Shown: positions 7,374 through 17,531, counted from the first letter of the stretch. The stretch is DNA of 64,000 bases from Xanthomonas sp. CFBP 8443 (GCF_025666195.1 NZ_CP102592.1:4898001-4962000), one strand, 5' to 3'. The notes: generated by a model not told the origin, from the sequence alone. A program made the numbers and translations.

Positions 7374-9437
7374 TCACGCGGCCAATGGCTCGGCCTGCGG
7401 CTGCTCATCCGCCACGGCGGCGGCGTCCTCTGGCGCTTCGTCTTCTTTATCCGCCACCACGTCCTGCGCGTCCTGCTGCGGGGCATTGGCCCGGAAGATG
7501 GCGGGCATCCAGCCAGTGCCATCGGAAAGCCGTTCGGCTTCGCTGGCAATGTCGCCCTTCTTCAACTTCGCCAGCCGGGTGACGTGGGCCGGGGCGAACG
7601 CGCCCACGGCGTCCAGAATCGCGGCCTTCGGCACATGCTGGAAATAGCCCTCGGCGGTCGGCTGCCACCATGCCGCCATATCCAGCCCCACGGCCTGCGC
7701 CAGTTCCGCGCCGGGCTGGTGCTGCGTGGCGCGAGGGGTTACCACGTCCACCGTCGAAGCCACGCACACGGCCAGCAGCCGCACCAGTTCATCTTGCGAC
7801 TTCGCCAGCAGCACGGCGAACAGTTCGGCGCTGTCCTGCGGCAAGACTTCACCCGCCACCTGTTGCAGTTCGCGCAGCGCCACAGCGGCGGGCGATTCGG
7901 GCCAGTCCGGGGCCATGCCTTCCAGCCGGTCTTGCACTTTCAGGCTCACGCCCAGCGGCAGGTCGTGGCCGTAACGGTGTTCCTGCAAAACGCTCTGCAC
8001 CATGCCATGCACCACGGCAGCCAGCGCGGCTTGCGGATGCCGGGCGACTTCGATTTGCAGCGCCGCCGTGCGGTGGGCGCTCAACCGCTGCGCCAGCCGG
8101 TCGGACATGGCGGCAGTCTTGGGCGCATCGTCGGCTTCCTCGTCTTCGTCGTCGTTCCCGGCTTCGCCTTCGCTGCCAAAACCCTGCCGCAGCCGTTCCA
8201 GCGTGCGCAGTGCCTTGGCTTCGGCTTCACGCATCAGGCCGCGATGAATGATGGCCTCGCCATTGCGGTCGATGGTGACGATGGCCCCGGCTGCGGCCTT
8301 CACGTTCGCGCCGTAGTCCAGCAAGCCATCTTCCAGTGCCTGCAACTGCTCGCCCAGGCGTTCGCCTTCCTCCTGCAGGGAATCGACCTTTTCCTCGTCT
8401 TCGGCGTCCAGCGCGGCATCCACGGCTTCGGCCAGTTCGTGCAGCTTGGCTTGCAGCTTCTCGATGCGTGCGGCTTCGCGCTTGTGCGCTTCGCGTCGTT
8501 CCCTCGGGGCGCGTTGGAAGGTGTGCAGGTCGGCATGGGTCATACCGGGCGAGCCATCAACCCATGCCCATCCCTCGGCCTTTACCTCGGCGGCGATGCC
8601 TGCCAGCTTGTCTTGCGCCAGCCGTTCCAGCAGCGCGGCATCGGTCAGATACACGCCCGCATCGCCTTCTGCGAACAGGTCGCGGCGAATGCCTCCGCCT
8701 GCGGCGTCGTAGGTGTCCAGCCCGACGAAGCGCACCAGCGGATGCCGATGGGCGTCGATTTCACGCTCGGTCAGACGGTCGCGTAGCGCGGACGGCTGGC
8801 GCTGCCATGTCGGCGCGTCGTAGAAGGCGCTTTCCTGTGCGGCGTGGTCGTCGGTGATGGCAAGGGCCATCAACTGATCGAGCGCGACGGCATCGGCGCG
8901 GTAGTCCGCCAGCAGGCGCGGCGAGACGTTGGCCAGCTTCAAGCGGCGCTGCACCACCAGCGGCGTGACGCTGAAATCCGCTGCAATGTCCTCGATGCTG
9001 CGGCCCTCCATCACCAGCGCGGCGAATGCCTCGAACTGGTCGGCGGGGTGCATGGCTTCACGCTGCACGTTCTCGGTGAGACTGGCGGTGCGAGCGGTGC
9101 CATCGGCCACCAGCAGGCAAGGCACTTCCCATTCCCTGCTGATGCGGTGTTTCTTCGCCAGCAGCTTCAACGCAGCGAGGCGACGGCCACCTGCCACGAC
9201 TTCGTAATGCTCACCGTCAGCGGCGGCAATCACGATGAGGTTTTGCAGCAGGCCGACACGCTGGACGCTGGCAGCGAGTTCGGGAATCGACATGCGCGGG
9301 GTCTTGCGCACGTTGCGGCCAGTGGGACGCAACACCAGCCGCGACAGCGGAACCAGAATCAGGTTCTTGGTCGGGTCGGCGGTTTCCAGCGCGGGGGCTT
9401 GGATGGCGCGGGCTTCGGAAGTGGTAACGGCGTTCAT
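7374..9437 (-). CDS. parB: Large ParB/RepB/Spo0J-family partition protein
   Basis: The 687-residue protein is much longer than chromosomal ParB (about 300) but typical for this class of element. An N-terminal ParB nuclease-like domain carries RLVLRPTGRNVRKTP, LLQNLIVIAAADGEHYEVVA, the GGRRLAALKLL motif and TENVQREAMHPADQFEAF. A helix-turn-helix follows (IEDIAADFSVTPLVVQRRLK). The middle has a long charged coiled coil (about 300-370) and an acidic patch, and the C-terminus has an Ala/Glu-rich tail. It should bind DNA and assist element maintenance. It is followed upstream by the DUF932 gene, also minus strand. Confidence 0.85.
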   Translation of the reverse strand: MNAVTTSEARAIQAPALETADPTKNLILVPLSRLVLRPTGRNVRKTPRMSIPELAASVQRVGLLQNLIVIAAADGEHYEVVAGGRRLAALKLLAKKHRISREWEVPCLLVADGTARTASLTENVQREAMHPADQFEAFAALVMEGRSIEDIAADFSVTPLVVQRRLKLANVSPRLLADYRADAVALDQLMALAITDDHAAQESAFYDAPTWQRQPSALRDRLTEREIDAHRHPLVRFVGLDTYDAAGGGIRRDLFAEGDAGVYLTDAALLERLAQDKLAGIAAEVKAEGWAWVDGSPGMTHADLHTFQRAPRERREAHKREAARIEKLQAKLHELAEAVDAALDAEDEEKVDSLQEEGERLGEQLQALEDGLLDYGANVKAAAGAIVTIDRNGEAIIHRGLMREAEAKALRTLERLRQGFGSEGEAGNDDEDEEADDAPKTAAMSDRLAQRLSAHRTAALQIEVARHPQAALAAVVHGMVQSVLQEHRYGHDLPLGVSLKVQDRLEGMAPDWPESPAAVALRELQQVAGEVLPQDSAELFAVLLAKSQDELVRLLAVCVASTVDVVTPRATQHQPGAELAQAVGLDMAAWWQPTAEGYFQHVPKAAILDAVGAFAPAHVTRLAKLKKGDIASEAERLSDGTGWMPAIFRANAPQQDAQDVVADKEDEAPEDAAAVADEQPQAEPLAA

Positions 9438-9502
9438 GGTGAATCTCCAATCGAGTGAAACAAGGGAATGGAGGGGAACCGCCCCTCCGGCGGGGGGAAC
9501 GG

Positions 9503-10333
9503 TCAGGCTTTCAACTGGCGCAGGCCATCGGCCAGCATCCAGAGGGCGCGATTCAGGCGCACATCGGAATCAATGCCCTGCACCGGGCGCGTTTGCTGGC
9601 GGCGTCCGTTGGCGCTGCGGCCATGCAATCCGCCTTTGGTCAAGTTTTCTTGCGTGCGGTTGAACACGCTCCACAAGTCCGGGCGGCGGTCGTCGAACCG
9701 GCGCGGCATCAGGATTTGAGATTCAGTGATGGGCGCGGGCTTGTTGTCGGTAGGGTCATACTTGAGGGCCAGCGCGGAACGGGCGAACACTTCGGCTTCG
9801 CCTTCGTCCAGCGTGATAGCGCGCATGGCATCGCGGGAATCCTTCACCCGGTCGAAGCCGCGCAAGACTTCGTAAGCACCTTCAATGACGTGCCCGGAAA
9901 CGTCGCCTTTGTGGGGGACGCGCACATCGGCCACGGTGTCGCCGCAAACGAGGCCATTGCTGCAAACGAAGCGGAACATTCCGGCCAGCATCTGATAGCT
10001 GCTCGTGCCATCGTGCGAATTCAGCAACACGATTTCATTGGCTTCCGTGCCGTTGATCTGGCTGGCGTGCCGCAGGCGCAGCATGTGTTTGGTGTGCTCG
10101 CGCTTGCCTTCGTCGCGCACGCGGGTTTGCGTCACCATGAAAGGCTGGAAACCTTCTTTGCGAAGCTCGGCCAGCACGGCGGCGGTGGGGATGTAGGCGT
10201 ACCGCTGCGAACGGCTTTCGTGGGGCGCGTCCGCGAAGATGGACGGGGCCACGCGATGAATTTGGTCATCGGTCAGCGGGTAATCGCTGCGCAGCGAAGG
10301 GGAACGGGAAGCGAAACGGGATGCGAGTTGCAT
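9503..10333 (-). CDS. DUF932 domain protein
   Basis: The 276-residue protein matches DUF932 (phage/plasmid-like TIGR03299 relatives). Features include RSQRYAYIPTAAVLAELRKE, FQPFMVTQTRVRDE, MLRLRHASQINGTEANEIVL and the conserved SYQMLAGMFRFVCSNGLVCG. Family members accompany mobile elements and are of unknown biochemical function. The ATG at 10333 is preceded by AGGAG. This is the last backbone gene before the cargo. Confidence 0.8.
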   Translation of the reverse strand: MQLASRFASRSPSLRSDYPLTDDQIHRVAPSIFADAPHESRSQRYAYIPTAAVLAELRKEGFQPFMVTQTRVRDEGKREHTKHMLRLRHASQINGTEANEIVLLNSHDGTSSYQMLAGMFRFVCSNGLVCGDTVADVRVPHKGDVSGHVIEGAYEVLRGFDRVKDSRDAMRAITLDEGEAEVFARSALALKYDPTDNKPAPITESQILMPRRFDDRRPDLWSVFNRTQENLTKGGLHGRSANGRRQQTRPVQGIDSDVRLNRALWMLADGLRQLKA

Positions 10334-11059
10334 GGTCTTTCTCCTGACAAAAAAAGGTTTTCTGTTCAAACCGCACACCGGATTCCTAGATTCGGAGCCC
10401 AGCCTTTCGGCTGTTCGGTGCGGTTGGCACGAGGAACCCGGTTGGCCCTGTTGCCACCGTCTTTCCTGAGTTCATCGCCCGCGACGGTCAGGAGCCCACG
10501 GACGTGGGCCGTCAAGGAGACAAGCGTCAGGTAGGTGCGGCCCGCAGGCGTAGCCGAGGACACGGCCTGGCGCGCCTTGATGGCACGCGGCCACGGGCTA
10601 CAGTCGCGAGCAAGGTGATGGAGTCAGGAGAGACGGCTGGACACGGCAACGGCCGCAGCGATGTGCAGACCGCACGCAAGCGCAAGCGCGCAGGCCCGGA
10701 TCTAGCAATCCGGGCCGAAGGCGTCAGCCGAGCGGAGCGAGGGAACGATGGAAGCCCGTCAGGGGCGAGACTCGCGCAGCTAGGCTCGATGCGCAGCACG
10801 ACAGCGCGACCGGCCATGCTTCTGGGCCGGAGACGCCATGAATCAACGGATCAGCAGGCCATTTGGCACACTGTGATCAAAGAGTCGTTCTTCCAACTGC
10901 TACGGGACATTGACGTTCTGCAGAAGTGGCAGGAAGACACCAAAGGCCGCCAGCCCCAGGAAAGGCGCAAACGCGCCCGCCCCTTAACATTAGGTCGAGC
11001 GCGCGCTCAGAATGCGCTATACATTCGAAGATGAATCATTCCAGGGATAGCATCGAAAA
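10334..11059. other. Backbone-to-cargo junction without a supported gene
   Basis: About 725 bp upstream of the DUF932 gene. The left part should hold the promoter of the DUF932-parB unit. On the plus strand, about 10,840-11,034 reads through a protein-like run (QQAIWHTVIKESFFQLLRDI, then DVLQKWQEDTKGRQ) ending in a stop, without a convincing start, so it may be a gene remnant carried at the insertion point of the cargo. Confidence 0.4.
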
Positions 11060-12151
11060 ATGACCACCGTCTATATCGATGAAAGCGGCCACAGCGGGGA
11101 CATGATCAACAGCGGCAATGCTTACGATTTCAAGGGCCAGCCTTACTTTGCCCTAGCCGGCATTAGTCTTGAGGACGGTCATGACTGGGAAGATCGCATC
11201 AATGAGCTGCGAGGCCGTCACCGCATTCCTGCTGGCGAACTCAAGTCCAAGTCGCTGACAGCCAAGCCAAGATTCTCGGCCGAAGTCATCAATGGATTGC
11301 TCGATCAACGCGCTCCGCTTTTCATCGAGGTGGTCGACAAGCGCTTCTTTATCTGCACCAGCATCACCTCGTTCCAACTCTTGCCAGCATGCCTTGGCTA
11401 TACCGAGTCGGTGAAGTTCCACTTCATCAAGAACACGGTGGCAGACTTCCTGTACTTTCACGCGTCCGAACGCGTCCTCGATACGTTCGTCGCCTCGTGC
11501 CTGGCGCCGGGTGACGGGACGCTCCGCGCCTCATTCGCCGTGCTGCGCGACATGGCCACAGATCTGGGCTATACCGGATCGGCCGTGCAAATCGCGGAAG
11601 GCATTGCCCACATGGTGCAGGAGGCTGAAGCCGAATACGACGAGCAACGTGTTAACGGTGGCGAGGCTTGGTCGCGGTTTCTTCCGCCCCCCGACCTTAA
11701 CAAACATGCGAAACAGGTCTGGATGTTGCCGAACCTGACGTCATTCACGAGCATCTACGCCAGGATGAATCGCTATTACAGCAGGCGCTTGGCCGGCATC
11801 CGCTTGGTACACGACCAGCAATTGGAGGTGGAGAACATTCTGCGCCAGGGAAAAATGACGGCCGAAAACCTGAGCCACTCCGTGGATCTGCCCTACACCC
11901 CGCAGTCTGACTACCGGTTCGAGGAGGAAGCCAGCATCGAGTTTGCGCAGTCGCATGAGGCCATCGGCGTGCAGCTGGCCGACATCGTCGCGGGCACTGT
12001 GATGCGCTACTTTCGCGACACGGACGTCGGCACACCTGTGTCGAGCGAACTGCGCGAAGCCATGATGCGGCTCATTGACGAGGGCGATGAACGAAGGGGC
12101 TATGGCCTTAATCAAGTCGTAGCCACTGCCAACGTCCGGCATGCCGAATAA
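11060..12151 (+). CDS. DUF3800 domain protein
   Basis: The 363-residue protein opens with VYIDESGHSGD, the DUF3800 signature (the Asp of Y-I-D-E-S-G is the presumed metal ligand), and ends with a second acidic block (HEAIGVQLADIVAGTVMRYF) typical of this RNase H-fold family. DUF3800 proteins are common in mobile-element cargo and defence neighbourhoods, and a nuclease role is predicted but not shown for most. It is the first cargo gene, on the opposite strand to the rest, and converges on the unrecognised membrane-protein gene with 39 bp between. Confidence 0.8.
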   Translation: MTTVYIDESGHSGDMINSGNAYDFKGQPYFALAGISLEDGHDWEDRINELRGRHRIPAGELKSKSLTAKPRFSAEVINGLLDQRAPLFIEVVDKRFFICTSITSFQLLPACLGYTESVKFHFIKNTVADFLYFHASERVLDTFVASCLAPGDGTLRASFAVLRDMATDLGYTGSAVQIAEGIAHMVQEAEAEYDEQRVNGGEAWSRFLPPPDLNKHAKQVWMLPNLTSFTSIYARMNRYYSRRLAGIRLVHDQQLEVENILRQGKMTAENLSHSVDLPYTPQSDYRFEEEASIEFAQSHEAIGVQLADIVAGTVMRYFRDTDVGTPVSSELREAMMRLIDEGDERRGYGLNQVVATANVRHAE

Positions 12152-12190
12152 GTGAGTCAGCCGCGATGACCGCCCCTGTGCGGCGAAGCG

Positions 12191-13792
12191 TCAAGGCAGC
12201 GAGGCGTCCAGCGCAGATTTGAAGGTGGACGCGTTGTCCCGCAGAACGTGATCCAGATTTCCGAATACATTACTAAGCTCCTGCCGGTAAGCGTCCTTTG
12301 TAGGCAAATCCGATCCAACGATCACGGCCTTCAGGAATGACGCTGCTACATCGGCCATCCTCGGATCGCTCTGTAGCTTTACATAGCTGCGAATGGCGAT
12401 TTCCAGCAGATGTTTCTTGAATGACGCCGACAGCTTCTCACTCGGAATGATGCCTTGCAGCATCGCCCCGATTACCTTGGTGGCTTGCTTGGAGATGTAG
12501 TAGCGATCGAAATCAACGGCACAACGGGTTGCCTGTGGAATTTCGGAGTCATCTATGCGCGCGCACTGCTCAGCCCAATCCGTAGCGACGCCAACCAGGC
12601 GGCCGAGAAGGTAGTGAAACGGCGTTGGCCACTCCAGATAGGCCTCTTCGTCGGGGACGCCAGGCATCTGCTTGAGGATCTTCTCGGCGAAGTGCCCGAA
12701 GTAGTGCAGCCACATATGGTCTTGCAACCCTTGGTGGATGCCTTCGTGCACCATGATTTCAAAGAGAGTGATGCCTGAATTGATCGGACAGCGAAACCGC
12801 CCCACCTCTTGGTAGGAGCCCAGCGGTTCGTTGAGTTTTCTGGCCAAATGCTTGTCTTCGTCCAATCGGCGGCATACGGACTCGCCTATGGCAGCTTCCA
12901 GGCCGTTCGTCACCGCCGTCGCTGCATCTGCGAAGAAGAAGCGAAGCAGCCGATTGCTTTCCGGCAGGTAAAGACGGCTTCCGCCATTGAGATTCTGATT
13001 GTTCTTCAGCTCAACGTAGAGGCGGCTTCCCGTGGCGTCCAGCAGCGCGTCGATGTACTGCGCAATAAAGTCAGAACGTATCGCTTCGTCCGCTTCCAGA
13101 AGCTTGAGGCAGAAATGTGGGTGTGCCTGCGCCAGGTGAACGGTTAATTCAGGCGAGGTGACCAGATTCAACAGGATCTCCCGGGCTTGTAAGCTGGCCT
13201 GGTCTCGCTCTGCACATCTGGATTTCAATGTGTGCAGAGAACGGCGCCAATGCTTGCGCCATGCTGAAGAAGGTTTGGGGGGCTCCCCGCGCAAGAGTGC
13301 CGCCAGTTCATCCTTGGAATTACCCCCGTTGTCGATCCAGCGCACCAGCCAAGACTGTTGCCGGGTTAGGGAAATAAGAGTGGGCAGTTGGGGTTCGACC
13401 AGCAATACCAGTTCGTCATAGCGCTTGGTGAGGTGCAAGTTTTCGATCAATTCACGAAAGACGTGCACTCGCCCCCGGGCCAGCGTCGGAAAGCGTGTTC
13501 GCCAAAAGAAGTACAGGGCCACCGAGAGCAGCAGCAGATACACCGCACTCGAACTGTCGAGCCCCCATTTCCAAGGCCCTACGCTGTAGTACAGCCCAAG
13601 TTGCTCCAAGACCGGGGCGTACATCAGGTAGTGGACAAGAAAAAACACCGATCCACCCACGACCCAATCCACCCATGTCGTGCAGAAGCGAAGCCGGAGC
13701 CGGTTAGTGGGAGAGATAAGCGCCCACACGGCGGCGATGACTCCCAATATGGTGAGCAGGCCAGTAGTGTCTATAGGAGCGGAGGCCGTCAT
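12191..13792 (-). CDS. Membrane-anchored protein of unknown family with an HEGIH motif
   Basis: I do not recognise this 533-residue protein. Three hydrophobic segments (about 10-27, 40-62 and 82-97) suggest an N-terminal membrane anchor, followed by about 430 mostly helical residues. At about 347-351 the sequence IMVHEGIHQGL contains HExxH, the zinc-binding signature of gluzincin-type metallopeptidases, in a helix that continues QDHMWLHYFGHF. No signal for a second zinc ligand is certain. The gene stands alone between a DUF3800 gene and the TrlF-like ATPase within the cargo island. An effector or sensor role at the membrane is only a guess. Confidence 0.7.
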   Translation of the reverse strand: MTASAPIDTTGLLTILGVIAAVWALISPTNRLRLRFCTTWVDWVVGGSVFFLVHYLMYAPVLEQLGLYYSVGPWKWGLDSSSAVYLLLLSVALYFFWRTRFPTLARGRVHVFRELIENLHLTKRYDELVLLVEPQLPTLISLTRQQSWLVRWIDNGGNSKDELAALLRGEPPKPSSAWRKHWRRSLHTLKSRCAERDQASLQAREILLNLVTSPELTVHLAQAHPHFCLKLLEADEAIRSDFIAQYIDALLDATGSRLYVELKNNQNLNGGSRLYLPESNRLLRFFFADAATAVTNGLEAAIGESVCRRLDEDKHLARKLNEPLGSYQEVGRFRCPINSGITLFEIMVHEGIHQGLQDHMWLHYFGHFAEKILKQMPGVPDEEAYLEWPTPFHYLLGRLVGVATDWAEQCARIDDSEIPQATRCAVDFDRYYISKQATKVIGAMLQGIIPSEKLSASFKKHLLEIAIRSYVKLQSDPRMADVAASFLKAVIVGSDLPTKDAYRQELSNVFGNLDHVLRDNASTFKSALDASLP

Positions 13793-13945
13793 CGGAGCTA
13801 TTGCATCCTTCCGTTGGTCGATGGGATCGCACCCAAGTGCAATTTGCGTCCATACCGGTGCAACGCATCAAGGTGAGAAAAACCGATGCTCGTTCCCAAA
13901 CATCGGGCAATCAATCTACGCATCGAGCGTTCAGTGCTGCAGTAG

Positions 13946-16921
13946 TTAGCGATCCAGCCTGACCCTCAATCGACGTGCGCGTTCGCGGAAGGCCTCTTCG
14001 CCGCCCTCCAGGATGTCGCAAACCGCCTTGCGAATAGCAGTGTTCTCAAGGCCGCCAGATGTGTATTTGAGTGGGGGCAACCCACCAGCAGGATGAGGGC
14101 CAGCGTCGGCGACAATGATCTGGTCCGCATCGGTGTTGATGACGAGATTGGCATTGTGCGTGACCATGATCACCTGGCGTTTGGCCTTAGCCGCGACAAA
14201 CAAAGCGACCAACTCCTCGAACACAGATTTGGGGTCCAAGTTCTCCTCTGGCTGATCGATGATAAGTGGCCGATCGTCAGCATCGTCCAGTGCCAAGTAG
14301 AGAAGAAGCAGTACGATGCCCCGTGTTCCAGGCGACAGCTTTCGGATATCCATTCCGTCATAGACTATTTCGTATCGCACCGAGATGTGGTCGGTGGCGA
14401 AAAGCCAGTGAGCGAACTGCTTCAACCAGCTACGAAACTCTGCTTGTTGATTCTGGCCAAAGGGGGCCTGGCTCAGAAGGTCGCGCATGTATTGCGAAAT
14501 GAAATTCGTCATCGCTGCCTGCACGTCGGCAGCCGAACCTGTTTCCCAGGCTGATCGTAGGGTTGTGTCCGCCAGAGCGATTAACGCGCCGCGGCCTTGG
14601 AATGGCCCTGCCTTCCGTCGGTCGAGAAGGTCTTCTTCAGCTACAGTTCCCCAGGCGGCAACGTCAACGACGCGGCGAACCGAGAACCCGAGCTTGCGAA
14701 GTGTGCCGGTGGACGCATTCAAGCGCGCCATCAGGGGTCCATAAAGATCAGCTAGCGAATTCTGCTCGTTGATGATCGCCTGAAATACTCGGCCATAAGC
14801 CGCTTCCCGCTCGCTCTGGAGTTCCTTACGACGCGCGCCAGCACCTTGAGCGTCGGCTAGGCGTGTTTGAAGGCTAAGGAGCGCGGCGTTCTCTTGGGCG
14901 ATGCGCTTTGACAGGGTGGAGTACTGACCACGAATGACATTGTCGGCGCTTACCAGCACCTCCAGCCGGGCCATTTCAGCCAACAGCGTATTGAGGGTTA
15001 ATTTAGAGAGGTCAGCAGTGTCTGCGAACAGCGGCGTGTTTGGGTCGCTGGCCGAAATGGCCGGACCTGTGAGTGCAGCGATTTGCTGATCGGACCATGT
15101 GACATAGCTGGTCAAACTCGTATCGACATCGCCTTTGTAGATCAGCAGAAAATCATCCCATTGCTGCTGATTGAGGCCGCTGTGAACGTGTCGCTCCTTG
15201 GCTTGGCGCAGCAGCTCGGGGGCCTTGGTATTGCGAGTGCTTACGACCTCATCCTGCAGCGCAACGAATGTCCGGCGCTGATTGCCGTAGGCTTGGATCG
15301 TTCCGCGCAACGTCTGCACGGCCTGTCCGAGCTGGGTGTGGCGATTGGCCTGCGCCTCAGTTCCCTTTACGACAAGCTTGGCGAGATCTTCGTTGTAGCT
15401 TTTGATCTGGCCGGTCTTCTGCGTGACTTGCAGCGCTAGGCCTGTGGCAGCAGCTTCCTTTTCAATCTCCGTGGCAATGCGCTCGGATAAATCGGCGATT
15501 GCCTCAGCCTCGCGTTCTCGGGCCTGCTGGAAACGGGCGGTGCGAAAATCCCTCAATTCGGCAAAGTCGATAGCGCCGTCAAGATCATCTTGCGGGTGGG
15601 CATCAAAGATCACACGCTCTATCTCCGCGATGAGTCCATCGGAGACGCCAGCAGAGGAGCAAAGCTCCTCTACGAATTGCTGCGACAAGTAGCGCGCTCG
15701 GGGAAAGGCTAGATGACCGTTTGCATCGCGACCGTCGAGGAAGCGTGTGACTGAAGCACCTCCACCCCATGTCAGCGTTGCAGTCGCATGGCCAAGCAAC
15801 TGGCGGGCACGGACGAGAAATGACGGGCTGATATTTGCGCTCGCACTCCAAGCGGCTGGTGTGATTGCGTCACAGCCTGCGGCAATCATGTCAGCAAGCG
15901 CGGTCTTGCCTGAGCCGCGCGCGCCGATGATTGCGACGAGCCCAGGATTAAGTGGTATGTCCGGAGTTGATGCCCAACTGGCATCTCCGATAACTATGTT
16001 CGAGATTACTTGGGAAGGCATGGCCGTGGACGGCGATTCGCTGCCGACATAAGCACGACCTTCGGGGTCGATACAAGCCTGGCGCAGGGCGTCGAACTCT
16101 AGACCGCCCTTGATCCACGAATAACGCTCTTCGACCGGCTGGCCTACGGTTTTCTGGTCGTGGGCATCGCTGCCGTGGAGACAGGGCTTGCAGCCGCCAT
16201 AACGCTCCTTGAGTTGGTCGAGCGTCACGCCCTTACGGCCAGACCAGAATTCGCGCTGTGCTGTACTACTTGAGAAGATGATGTGGGCGAACTTTTCGAT
16301 CTCCTGACGCATGGTTGCGTCTGCGGCTTGGCGTAACCCCGAAGTTCCGTCGCCCGTCGCGCCTGCAACCGCGATGAGGATGTTGGTCTTCGCCCAATCG
16401 CTCTCTCGCATAACGCGGCGAAGCTGGTCAAAATTCACCTTGAACTGCGTGGCGCCATGCGAAAGCGCAGCGCGATCATCGAGGATGCTAGTGTCGGCTT
16501 TTCTGCCGAGGGAAATCAGATCCAGGCGGGTGCAGTTGAAGGTATCGCCATGCGCCTGGAACTGAAGGCGCTGAAGGATGCGGTGCAGTTCTGCGACGTG
16601 GTTCGGATCTTCAGGGCTGACTAGGAGATGCACGTTGACGAAGCCAGACTTTGCAGCGACATCTAAACGCAATTCGACGTTGGGGAAAATGAGTTGTACA
16701 TCTTGTAAACGGCCAGCCGCCTTTTGCCTTATTACCTCTTCGTAAGTGTCAGTAAGATAATAGTCGGTCACCGCCAACGCCTCAATTTTCGGCGTGACTG
16801 TCTCAAGTTTTTTGAGATAGGCATCCCAAGGGGAGTCGCCGCCGAACTGATTGTTTAGGACGGTTCCTGGCGCATGGATGTGCGGTTCCCAGCGACGCCA
16901 TTCAGACCCACGACCAATCAT
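13946..16921 (-). CDS. TrlF-like PHP-domain / SMC-type AAA ATPase
   Basis: A 991-residue protein. The N-terminus has PHP-type metal motifs (WEPHIHAPGT near residue 10, LHGSDAHD near 255), suggesting a phosphoesterase or nuclease. An SMC/RecF-like ATPase follows: Walker A GARGSGKTALAD at about 336, a long coiled coil (about 470-760), and the Walker B RPLIIDQPEENLD at about 891 with the switch histidine MVTHNANLV. AAGGATGAG seven bases upstream selects the ATG at 16921, although ATGs at 16942 and 17008 are in frame. Similar fused proteins are annotated as TrlF-family and are frequent in defence islands. The substrate is not known to me. Confidence 0.8.
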   Translation of the reverse strand: MIGRGSEWRRWEPHIHAPGTVLNNQFGGDSPWDAYLKKLETVTPKIEALAVTDYYLTDTYEEVIRQKAAGRLQDVQLIFPNVELRLDVAAKSGFVNVHLLVSPEDPNHVAELHRILQRLQFQAHGDTFNCTRLDLISLGRKADTSILDDRAALSHGATQFKVNFDQLRRVMRESDWAKTNILIAVAGATGDGTSGLRQAADATMRQEIEKFAHIIFSSSTAQREFWSGRKGVTLDQLKERYGGCKPCLHGSDAHDQKTVGQPVEERYSWIKGGLEFDALRQACIDPEGRAYVGSESPSTAMPSQVISNIVIGDASWASTPDIPLNPGLVAIIGARGSGKTALADMIAAGCDAITPAAWSASANISPSFLVRARQLLGHATATLTWGGGASVTRFLDGRDANGHLAFPRARYLSQQFVEELCSSAGVSDGLIAEIERVIFDAHPQDDLDGAIDFAELRDFRTARFQQAREREAEAIADLSERIATEIEKEAAATGLALQVTQKTGQIKSYNEDLAKLVVKGTEAQANRHTQLGQAVQTLRGTIQAYGNQRRTFVALQDEVVSTRNTKAPELLRQAKERHVHSGLNQQQWDDFLLIYKGDVDTSLTSYVTWSDQQIAALTGPAISASDPNTPLFADTADLSKLTLNTLLAEMARLEVLVSADNVIRGQYSTLSKRIAQENAALLSLQTRLADAQGAGARRKELQSEREAAYGRVFQAIINEQNSLADLYGPLMARLNASTGTLRKLGFSVRRVVDVAAWGTVAEEDLLDRRKAGPFQGRGALIALADTTLRSAWETGSAADVQAAMTNFISQYMRDLLSQAPFGQNQQAEFRSWLKQFAHWLFATDHISVRYEIVYDGMDIRKLSPGTRGIVLLLLYLALDDADDRPLIIDQPEENLDPKSVFEELVALFVAAKAKRQVIMVTHNANLVINTDADQIIVADAGPHPAGGLPPLKYTSGGLENTAIRKAVCDILEGGEEAFRERARRLRVRLDR

Positions 16922-17231
16922 TTGCTCATCCTTTGCGGCCATAGACCGTCCTTGTGACCATCTTGGAAGACTTGCTCGGCGGGACCGAAGCAAACGTGTT
17001 TGTAACACTTTATAAGATTTCTGGAGGTATGAGCACTCAACTACGCAAAGTAATGGCGGCTCTACACGAGCTAGAGCCTGTTATGAACTACTGGCAGAAG
17101 CCAGCAGTCGTGCGGCATTGGGCAGCATGCGCACGGCAAAGACGAGGAAGCGGCAGTCCGCTGAGCATCTCGGGCAGCCGTTCATAGTTCCGAGACAGTC
17201 GTCGAAAGCGCGCCGGCCAACCAAAGCTACG

Positions 17232-17531
17232 CTAGACCACCCAGCGCCTGGGCAGCAGTACGAAGCCTTTCTTCGCTTTAGGCAGCTTCACGATCTGCAG
17301 TGTGATGTCATGTTCCTTTGCGGCCTCTCGCGCTTTCTCTCCGGTGAGCTTCGGTCGGGCCATGCCAGCTCGACTGTGTGTCCCGTGGCCTGCTGCACTG
17401 CGGCGCAGAGGAGGTCGACTTGGGCACGCGCGTGCTCTTCGGCCGGCGTAAGTTGCACTGCCAGCAGGTGATAGCCAGCGAAGCCATTCTTCGCCGCTGA
17501 CGTCCGTCGGGTAGGGCTTGCGGCGCAACAC
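17232..17531 (-). pseudogene. IS5-family transposase remnant
   Basis: The fragment keeps the IS5-family N-terminus (RRKPYPTDVSGEEW) behind a GTG, then in a shifted frame LAVQLTPAEEHARAQVDLLC (about 17,350-17,470), then back in the first frame KLTGEKAREAAKEHDITLQI and KAKKGFVLLPRRWVV before a stop. The central part of the gene and everything after RRWVV are missing. The family DDE transposase is around 270 residues, so this is a deleted, frameshifted relic and not functional. Confidence 0.75.
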
